Assembly: GCF_049306965.1 (NCBI RefSeq)
Contig: NC_133197.1
Location: forward strand, 1,421,501-1,485,500
Reading direction: 5' to 3'
DNA: 64,000 nucleotides
Source of the DNA: Danio rerio
Lineage: Eukaryota; Chordata; Actinopteri; Cypriniformes; Danionidae
Below the pieces are notes generated by a model that was not told the origin of the DNA, searched no databases, and saw only the letters and a program-made list of their open reading frames with translations. Position numbers and translations under genes: made by a program. Below are positions 56,393-64,000 of this stretch, one piece after another (the stretch's first letter is position 1; each line of letters opens with the position of its first letter).

Positions 56393-56986
56393 CAGGGGTA
56401 CCCAAATTGGATGGCTGATATCTTGCAGAGTTTAGCTCCAACTTTCATTAGACACACCTGACCCATCTAATCAAGCTCTTACAAGGCAAACTAGAAGCTT
56501 CCAGGCAGGTGTGTTGAGGCAAGTTGCCGCTAACCTCAGTGGGACATCAGCCCTCCCAGGCTATACTGAGTTTGTGTACAAATGGTGTACGACATAAGTC
56601 TCAAACTTGATTCTTGGAGGGCCGAAGCTCTGCAGAAACCTAATCAAACACAGCTGATCCAACTAATCAAGGTGGTCAAGACTACTAGAGACTAAGCAGG
56701 TATGAGTTGGAGGTGGTTGTAGCTAAACTATGCAGAGCTGCAGCCCTCCAGGAATTGAGTTTGAGACTATTTGTCTAAGGAGTTTGTGATTTACCTTTAG
56801 TCCAGGGATGTCAAACTCAATTCCTGAAGGGCTGCAGCCCTGCACAATTTAGTACCAACCCTGCTCCCACACACTTACCTGTAGGTTTCAAACAAGCCTG
56901 AAGGACTCAATTAGTTTGATCAGGTGTGTTTAATTAGGAATTGGAACTAAGCTGCGGCACTCCAGGAATTGAGTTTGACATCCCTG
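56393..56986. mobile_element. Three palindromic MITEs in a row
   Basis: Copies at about 56393-56577 (CAGGGGTACCCAAATTGG), 56595-56768 (GTCTCAAACTTGATTC) and 56803-56986 (CAGGGATGTCAAACTCAATT to TTGAGTTTGACATCCCTG). The last has flanks CTTTAGTC and CTTTAGTA, 7 of 8 matching. The cluster repeats the arrangement seen at 15797-16312. Confidence 0.75.
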
Positions 56987-57079
56987 CTTTAGTATATCCT
57001 GTCTTCCTTTACCTTTTTTGCATTGGGAGACCCAACCAAGCCCTCTACAACATGGTCTGCAGTTCTGTTCCTAATTTCC

Positions 57080-57250
57080 TTGTACAGCCCTTTAGTCTTG
57101 GCCATGGGGAAGAGTTTTAAATTTGATTGATTGCTTGCTTCTCTGGACAGGTGCTTTTATACAGGTAACAAACTGAGATTAGGAACACTTCTTTTAAGAG
57201 AATGCTCAGATTGTTACCTGTATTAAAGACACTTGGTAGGCAGAAATCTT
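57080..57250 (-). mobile_element. Tc1-like element end
   Basis: TCTTGGCCATGGGGAAGAGT, TGATTGATTGCTTGCTTCTC and TTATACAGGTAACAAACTGA match the 5' region of a known fish Tc1 family, read from the minus strand. The CATGG is the transposase start region. No coding part follows. Confidence 0.6.
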
Positions 57251-57339
57251 GCCCTAGTGGTCCAGAGATATAGTGTTTTTCGCAAAAATAGTCGTTAAAT
57301 TTTTCTGATTTTCACACTTACACCTTTTTTACGTTGGCA

Positions 57340-57430
57340 GAAAACATGCATGACCTGCTAGCTCATTGTGTTTAGTAAATGCTCTGCCAACAAGGAAGTT
57401 GTGGGTTCAAAACCAGGATAGGGCAATATT
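57340..57430 (+). repeat. tRNA-like repeat, copy 1
   Basis: CATGACCTGCTAGCTCATTG and GTGGGTTCAAAACCAGGATA resemble the A and B box spacing of a tRNA-derived repeat. A second copy, split by a hAT element, is at 58982-59016 plus 60425-60470. Confidence 0.4.
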
Positions 57431-57568
57431 GTTGCAGGCATTGTGCTTTTCCTAGAATTATAAGGGGAGTCTCTAGACCTAACTCTGTAGCGCCACCAGC
57501 AGACCAAAATTTCAACATTTAAACTGTTATAACTTTTTAGCCATTTGAGGTACAAAAATAAAACATAG

Positions 57569-58705
57569 TGTCGGACTATTTCTCACTTGCCTTAGTCCAC
57601 CCCAATTCAATAATCGGTCAGGAGTCAATTAATCAAAATCAATGAATTTATTTATCGAGCATAAGTGAATAAAGCGAAGATCAGGATCCTGGGCTTTTGA
57701 AGAACCGTCAGCCAAGCAGTCTGGATGTCCAAAAGCTCTCGAACTCTCTCGACTCCCTCCTTTTATCCATCAGCAGCGTTCAATCTTTTTGGCCACTCCT
57801 CTGATCAGTTACCCCCAATCTGTATTGTTGCCATCAGCTGTTTTCAGGCAGAATCATCTCTCAAAAGTCTGTGGTCAGCACACAGAGATACCTCTGCACA
57901 CAGAAACAAAAGGGCAGGTGAAAGTATCACTCCTCCTTGACATACTTGACACTACTGACATCTGGGGTGCAGCAAGCAACTGTAGCAAAAAATCATCAAA
58001 GCACAGCTGAGCATCATAACTTCCTTATAGAGATATCAGGATAATATCAATTTTATTAAAGCATCATACATCACGCATACACAGAGAGCAGTATACAAAT
58101 GCTGCATCTACCACATCTGCTTTTCCTCCTAGTCCTGTCTATGAACTCTTGACCCGTGTATGCACCCATCTAGGGGAAGCCCCTCTGCAGCTCTGTCTCC
58201 AGCCAGCACCCACACACAGCTCTTGTGGTTTTAGCAGTTAGTTAGAAACGCATTATAACAGGAGTTAAGTAGAAGTACGCTATATCAGGAGACATCATCA
58301 TATCTGACAAAAACACATATTGTAAATAATGAATAGTGGGGCAAATGGGAGTATATTCCTCCAATAACAAAATATATCAAAAGAAAAGAGTGATTAGTAA
58401 GACAATAAAGCAATATTTTCCTTTTCTGCTCCAGTTCTCTTTTCTGTGTAGAAAAGTCACACGTCACAGCTGCAACCCAGACAGGGACTTTCTGCAAGAC
58501 TTGTCTGTTACAGATTTAGTTATTTGACATTATAGGGGTGGAAAGTTCCTGTCTCATTTTAAGGTCAAACAGAATGTCTCAGCATACCACTGCGTAGGCT
58601 CATTAGATTATCATGGTTCAAGCAAACACATATACATATGCAAAATAAGCATGACCACATGTATATAATTCAAAAGAAGCATTAGACTGTAATTTTATTC
58701 CTTCA
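57569..58705 (-). mobile_element. Solo LTR of an endogenous retrovirus-like element (copy 3)
   Basis: Third 1137-bp LTR, TGTCGGAC to CCTTCA on the + strand, with a perfect 4-bp duplication ATAG (57565-57568 and 58706-58709). By eye almost identical to copy 2, so both are recent on the scale of this region. Intergenic between genes 6 and 7. Confidence 0.88.
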
Positions 58706-58709
58706 ATAG

Positions 58710-59016
58710 TACAAAACATTTCACTGTCCACGCTGATTCAAACCAATACCATACATTAAAACTCCGCCCATTACAGCAGTGACAGTACAGTACAGGAATA
58801 CATTTTAACGCTACTTGTCCTTTTTCCCAAATTTGCCCCAGATAATCTATATGAGCCGCCCAGAAATGAGTATAAAAAAGTTAACATTGGCTTTTATTTC
58901 CATGAAAATCTACTTAAACTGCTAGAGAACAGTTTTGCTGAACTGATTCTCACACTTGCATCTGTTTTACGCAGCCCAGAAAACATGCCTGACCAACTAG
59001 CTCAAAGTGTTTAGCC
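58710..59016. other. Spacer
   Basis: Ends in the first half of a tRNA-like repeat. No gene is seen. Confidence 0.4.
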
Positions 59017-60416
59017 CAGAGATGGGCAAATTACGTCCCGCGGGCCATATGCGGCCCGCTGAACACTTTCATCTGGCCCGCGAGGGAGTTTTAAAATGCT
59101 GCTTCTGAGTAATGGTTTGGTTCAGAATTAGTAATTTAATGATGCAATTACAAGTGAACGCCATGTGATGGGCTGCTTATGCACCCTGCGCGCCTCACGT
59201 TTTAACCGCCTGCTGCGCCTCGCATTTTTTGACGTAGCAGAATCCAGACTTTGACACTCTTGCGGAGAAAGGGGACCAGGCTCAGTGTTCACATCAACAC
59301 ACTCATAATAACATGACTTGGAATAACAAAGACTAAGATTCTTCTTCCGTTTTATCTTATAGTTTTATGATGGATATGAGCATATTTATAAAAGTTCAAA
59401 TGAGACTGTTGTGAATTTGACTCAAATTATATAATAATTGCTGGCTCAATGTGTAATTATTATATCATAGAATATATTTTCCATGCATACAAATCCAACC
59501 TGAAGTTTCACACAGAATTTTAAGACATTTTAAGAATCGATTTGATCAAGTAGTTTTTACCAGATGTCGTATTGGACATACGAGAATTACACATGGTATT
59601 TTGCTCCATGCAAGGTGAAAACCCTACTCAGTGTTTGTGCTGCAAAACTCCTCTTACTGTAAAACATATTTTACTGGACTGTCCTGCTTTTACTTAAGAG
59701 TTGCTTTTAACTCTTTTAAGGACATTTTTGGCAAAGTAACACCCGAAAAGATTTTAGAATTTTTATCATGTATTAACACAAAAAATCTTATTTAATTTGT
59801 TTTATTTTGTTTGTTGATTTTTAAATTGTATATTTATTGTTGAAAGATTCCTGCCATGAAGATAGCCTTGGTTGCTGACATGGCACTAAATAAAAAATAC
59901 ATTACATTACATTTTCCATGCATACATCTACTTTAAAAAGGTTTTTTTTTATTATAGATTTGTGGTTTCATCAAGTGTTATGATGATTGATCTGTATATT
60001 CTAAAAGCAGTGCACATTATTGTAAATTTGACTGAATATTAATTTTTAAGAATTATTTTTAATGTGTTAAAATGAGTCTTTTTTTCTATCAGACAATATA
60101 TTTTCTATTCTTCACTGTAAAAACTATTACATTATTATCATTATTTTATTTTATGAGGGATAATTTTATAGTTTTATGATGATTGATAGGTAAATATAAA
60201 TAGCACTGCAAATTAAGTTGTCTTGTAAATTTGACTCAATCATTACCATTCAAAAAATCAGTTTTGTGTTAATGTGACATGTTTCTGTCCGATATTACAT
60301 ATTCCATGCATACTGCCACTATAAATAAAAGTTATTTTTTTCAAGAATTTGACGTGGCCCTTCACTTGGTTTGCAAAACTTGAAGTGGTCCTCGAGTCGA
60401 AGTTTGCCCACCACTG
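59017..60416. mobile_element. hAT element with perfect 8-bp duplication, carrying a LINE insert
   Basis: Ends CAGAGATGGGCAAATTACG and AAGTTTGCCCACCACTG. GTTTAGCC is on both sides (59009-59016 and 60417-60424). Subterminal GCGGCCCGCTGAAC and GACGTGGCCCTTCACTTG are typical of the family. Without the insert it is about 965 bp with no transposase. Confidence 0.88.
59492..59910 (+). mobile_element. 5'-truncated LINE tail (I/Nimb-like) with 16-bp duplication
   Basis: ATTTTCCATGCATACA flanks both sides (59476-59491 and 59911-59926). The insert encodes the end of a LINE ORF2: THGILLHARW-like and CLCCKTPLTVKHILLDC, the zinc-knuckle-like C-terminus after RNase H. It ends in ATACATTACATTAC tandem tail. 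Frame breaks are present. Confidence 0.8.
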
Positions 60417-60424
60417 GTTTAGCC

Positions 60425-60976
60425 AGTCTGCTGCCAACACAGAAGATGAGGGTTCGAAACCAGCATAGGGCAACGTTGAACTTTTAACAGCTAAGGACCA
60501 AAGATGACATGAAACAGAAGCTGTTGCAGGCAATGTGATGCATTTGAAGTGCATCAGGCTCTCCAATGAGTTTGAAGCGCATCAAGCTCCACACTGCGTT
60601 TGAAGCTAAAAGGGCTCTGCATTTTGTTTAAGGCACATTTTAATTATTACTTTGCATATAATAGTTATGCAAGTTAATAACATTTATTTTTTAATTAAGT
60701 TTTAAACTGTATGAATTATGCAATATTTAAAAAAATTTCCTAAAATATCGAAAATAAGCAAAAATATCTGCATTCAATGCTTAGCCCTGTAATTGCTGCC
60801 AGCAGCGAAATTCATTGTTATTTGTTTATGCTTGGTGTTTTTAGTTGTCACGTTATCAAATGTACAGTTAATGAACACAACAGTGACCTTTCAAAATGTA
60901 AATAGAAAGTAGAATATAAAATGTGTTCAATAATATTAAAAGCAAAATTAGCAACTGATTTTTTTAATCTTTCCAG
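60425..60976. other. Spacer upstream of gene 7 FiNZ exon
   Basis: Starts with the second half of the tRNA-like repeat (AGGGTTCGAAACCAGCATAG). The rest is AT-rich. No first exon for gene 7 could be recognised between 54720 and here. Confidence 0.4.
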
Positions 60977-61175
60977 ATCAGCTCCTCCTCCTCAAATAAA
61001 GCCCCTCCTCCTTTTGTTCAGCTATTATTACTAGAATTTTCCCATCAGTCTACAAGTGAAGACGAGCATCAGGAAGAAGTGAAATCTGAAAGACAGAGTT
61101 TACTGAAGGACAGTGAGAAGATGAGTGATCCAGAACCCTGCAGAATTAAAGAGGAAGAGACTGAAGAACAAATAG
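60977..61175 (+). CDS. Gene 7 FiNZ exon (coding part from 61121)
   Basis: The acceptor CTTTCCAG ends at 60976; the donor is GTTGGTT at 61176. The UTR part has GCTCCTCCTCCTCAAATAAA and TCTACAAGTGAAGACGAGCA. Met 61121 starts MSDPEPCRIKEEETEEQI plus one base, phase 1, the most typical FiNZ peptide in the window. The finger exon expected downstream is not in the window, so this is the 5' part of a further gene. Confidence 0.88.
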
Positions 61176-62329
61176 GTTGGTTTATTTATGATTCTTTCAT
61201 AATGCTCAAATTTTACCCCTAAAGTTAGACCAACAGATAAGACAATAAACTCTAAACAGAATAAACCATGTGTCTTGTTTAAATCAAATGGTTAGTTAAA
61301 TTAGATTCAAGCATTCAACATCTAAAGGCCAAACTATATCTGATCTGAGCATTTATAATTATATCTTTTTCAAATTCTAGTGTCTAAATACACTTTACAA
61401 ACATGACATTCATTTAAAAAATAAATATATATAGATTTATGCGCATATGTTTCCATATAATTTCATGTCTATGTTCATGGTCACTTTTATGCCCTTTTTA
61501 TTTCACATTTGTGCAACTCTTTTCTGCTTTGATGCATCAGTAATCCCTCCTGAAGCCAGAGATTCATGATTTTGAGGCCCTTTGGATGGACATGCCCTTA
61601 CATTCGCGCTCATTTATTTTGAATTCATATGAACTCTTGATGAAAAGGTTATGTTGTGTTCTGCACAATCAGTGCAATAATATGTAAACAAGATGGACGG
61701 ACAGGCTTGCAAATTTTGTAGTTAAGTGAAGTTTCACAGATTAATTTGAAGAGAAGCACGTGATTGATTGTACCCGGTCTTTCATCTGTAATCATTAATA
61801 AGCAAATTGCATCATTTCATTCTCGCTATAAATAGCCCGACTAGCATTACTCCCTCATGTTTGTTTTTTGAAGAATCCCCCCCCCCCGATCCATCCCATC
61901 TCCACCTTTCCTCCTTTAACAGGAGCTCTCGAGAACTACCTGATCTCGTACCCTCTCACATGGTCATTGACCAGGCAGTAGCCCTGGGCTTGATTATCTC
62001 TGAACTCAGGGTTCTTTAGCGGCAGAGCACATCAAACCTGCTAATATTATAAAGCAATATTTAAGTGTGCTTAACTCTTGCATTGTTATTAAGTTTTAGG
62101 AGGAAATATCACAGAAAACAACTAAAAATCATTTGGAAATCCTTGATCATTGATTCACAAGCAACAACACAATGATCTAAATGAATATGAATATTTACCT
62201 TATTTAGGCCAGCAGAGACAAAAGACTTTCAATAATGCTAATGTTTCCCCATCAAGGTGGTGGCAGACTGAGGATAGACAAAGAAGAGTCAACGATTTTA
62301 AAATGTATTATAATTGAGGAAGCAGTAAA
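61176..62329 (+). other. Gene 7 intron 2
   Basis: AT-rich, with a C run at about 61878-61886. The small frame at 61807-62019 has no family signature. Confidence 0.45.
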
Positions 62330-62389
62330 TATACAACACACACTCACTTTATTAGGGACACAAAAGCTGCAGCATCTCAATTTATTTAT

Positions 62390-63569
62390 GGCCTGTTCCC
62401 ACTAAGTGGTACAGTTGGGTTCGGTATGCTTTTATGGCCGTTTCCACTGTCAAAATGTACCCAAAAGTGAACTGTAACCCATCAGAAGGGTACCTGTCAC
62501 AGGGTACCAAAATGCAGAGCAAGACGTGCAGCTGAACGCTATTGGTTTACAGAGATACGTCACTCGCTCGTGGACAGGCAGGAGAATGAAAACAAAGGAA
62601 CCGCCATTTTTAAAAACTCTTCCGAGAATTTAATAACGTAATAAAGAAACGTAATAATACATACATATGATAGCGAGCCATGGTCAACCTAAGCTCAAAC
62701 AAACCTTGTTGACCCACAAAGCTAAGAAGAACAAATTCTGCTTTGTGCTGTTTTTCTTTTACGAGGCCGTCTAATGCTGCGTTCACACCTGACGCGTCAA
62801 GCGCGAGTGATTTACATGTTAAGTCAATGCAAACGCGCGAATAGACATCCTGCGGCGCGATACGCGCGAATGGCGTGGCGCGAATGACACAAATTGTGCG
62901 AATGGCGCGGGGCGAATTGAGCGTTTTGCGCATTTGACGCGCTTAGCGAGCGTTTCGCGCGAATCTCTCGAATTCGAAAATCTGAACTTCAGCGTACATT
63001 CGCGCCGCGTTAACCAATCAGAAGCTTGCTCTTGTGGGGGCGTGATTGTGACGTAGAACCTGTTGTCGGTGTTCCGAGGGAAATCCTCCAGCCTTCACCG
63101 ACAACAGTTTATCAAACTCGGCTTGGCTCAGTCAGAAGCACCGCTGAATAGAGCGATTTATCCGCTCGTTCCGCGTCTGGTGTGAATACGGCATAAAAGT
63201 GCGAGCGGTTTCACTTTCTCCAGATCACTCACCGCCCATCTGTATTTAAATTAATGAACTTCCTGAGCTGATGATAATAACGTGCACATGATTACTTAAG
63301 TGCTTCTGACATCCGATCCTTTCAGAAAGGGACAAATACGAGAGTGACGTGCAAAAAAACAAAGGAGCAAATGATTCTTACAGCTACCTAAACCATGAAT
63401 GCACTGCTATGTTTAACTATTATCATCATCTTTTGGACTATTATGACTCTGAATGATGGAATTACTTTCCAACAGCAGGTTACATGTGCTACCCTTTTGG
63501 CTGTGGAAACGCAAGCCTTATTAAGGTGACTCGTACTGACCTGTACCGTACTGTACCAAACAACGGGCC
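62390..63569. mobile_element. MITE with GGCCTGTTCCCACTAAGTGG ends, inserted in the Tc1 element
   Basis: Left GGCCTGTTCCCACTAAGTGG with GGTTCGGTATG, and right GTACCGTACTGTACCA with AACGGGCC, are inverted. ATTT occurs on both sides. It belongs to the same family as the fragment at 40377. It contains a further MITE at 62775. Confidence 0.7.
62775..63193. mobile_element. PIF/Harbinger-type MITE, innermost of a three-element nest
   Basis: Ends TGCTGCGTTCACACC and GGTGTGAATACGGCA are inverted. TAA on both sides (62772-62774 and 63194-63196) is the expected PIF/Harbinger duplication. The interior is extremely CpG-rich with GCGCGAAT repeats. Confidence 0.85.
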
Positions 63570-64000
63570 ATTTGGCATGTAGACATGGTCAAGAGGATCT
63601 CCTGCAGTTCAGAGTGAGCATCAGAATGGGGAAGAAAGGGGATTTAAGTGACCTTGAACGTGGCATGGTTGTTGCTGCCAGACGGGCTGCTCTGAGTATT
63701 TCAGAAACTGCTGATCTACTGGGATTTTCACGCATAACCATCTCTAGGCTTTTACAGAGAATGGCCTGACAAAGAGGAAATATCCAGTGAGCGGCAGTTC
63801 TGTGGGCGCAAATGCCTTGATGATGAGGCCAGAGGTCAGAGGAGAATGGCCAGACTGGTTCCAGCTGATAGAAAGGCAACAGTAACTCAAATAAGCACTC
63901 GTTACAACCGAGCTCTGCAGAAGAGCATCTCTGAACACACAACATGTCCAACCTTGAGGCGTGGTCGCATAGCCCTTGCTGTGGCCGTTGTGCTGATGTG

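Larger units (their letters stand above)
62330..64000 (+). mobile_element. Tc1-like transposon, interrupted and running off the window
   Basis: The left end has CACTTTATTAGGGACAC and GCAGCATCTCAAT. After an inserted element (62390-63569) the sequence resumes with GGCATGTAGACATGGTCAAG. The transposase start at 63627 reads MGKKGDLSDLERGMVVAARR, then the helix-turn-helix ISETADLLGFSRITISR. An extra base near 63750 (GGCTTTTACAG) shifts the frame and ends it in RLLQRMA. Later homology (ERQFCGRKCL-like, ATVTQISTRYNRALQKSI-like) continues in other frames to the window edge. So this copy is inactive. Confidence 0.85.

Noticed and set aside
62775-63193. CpG-island-like block considered as a promoter
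   Set aside because: Inverted ends and TAA duplication show it is a PIF-type MITE with GCGCGAAT repeats.

Overview
The window looks like teleost, almost certainly zebrafish-type (Danio), nuclear DNA. Two things point there. One is a head-to-tail array of C2H2 zinc-finger genes whose short 5' coding exon reads MSDPEPCRIK(E/Q)EETEEQI, the exon type known as FiNZ (fish N-terminal zinc-finger associated). The other is the repeat content: DANA-type tRNA-derived SINEs, Rex3, L2 and L1-type LINE pieces, several Tc1-like families, many hAT and PIF-like non-autonomous elements, and solo LTRs. The long arm of zebrafish chromosome 4 is known for such arrays; that placement is inference.

All recognised host genes are on the + strand. 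Gene 1 (terminal exon 1016-1743) has 7 fingers and a different N-terminal sequence from the rest. Gene 2 (exon 1 about 7230-7380, FiNZ exon 11626-11815, finger exon 16604-17943) has 15 fingers. Gene 3 (24783-25003, 26569-27713) has 13 fingers. Gene 4 (35000-35640) has 7 fingers and no visible FiNZ exon of its own. Gene 5 (exon 1 ending 38196, 40027-40205, 43007-43647) has 7 fingers and is the close paralogue of gene 4. Gene 6 (exon 1 ending 46538, 47988-48181, 53576-54720) has 13 fingers. Gene 7 enters with its FiNZ exon (60977-61175); its finger exon lies beyond the window. A dead finger exon lies at 20707-20869. Every junction seen is phase 1: the FiNZ exon ends in a lone G, and the finger exon supplies AT or AC to give Asp. 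Exons are therefore interchangeable between neighbours.

The proteins are predicted nuclear, sequence-specific DNA-binding factors; the family is thought to take part in silencing transposable elements. The first fingers of each array form a conserved module that ends in a non-standard linker (TGV-R/K-E). Behind it lies a run of rapidly varying CSHCDKRF-type fingers. In genes 4 and 5, fingers 1-3 have the same DNA-contact residues and fingers 4-7 differ.

The spaces between and within genes are almost entirely transposon. Many boundaries can be read to the base from target-site duplications. There are three solo LTRs of exactly 1137 bp, each with a different 4-bp duplication. There are also hAT elements with 8-bp duplications, a Kolobok/piggyBac-like element with TTAA, a three-deep nest at the right edge, LINE inserts inside DNA transposons, a Rex3 copy with a 5' inversion, and about a dozen copies of a 190-bp palindromic hAT-type MITE. 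The palindrome TGACGTCA occurs at least seven times, including in a shared 14-bp palindrome in the exon 1 regions of genes 5 and 6.

I found no tRNA, rRNA or CRISPR feature. Everything was read by eye; repeat family names and divergence need a repeat library to confirm.
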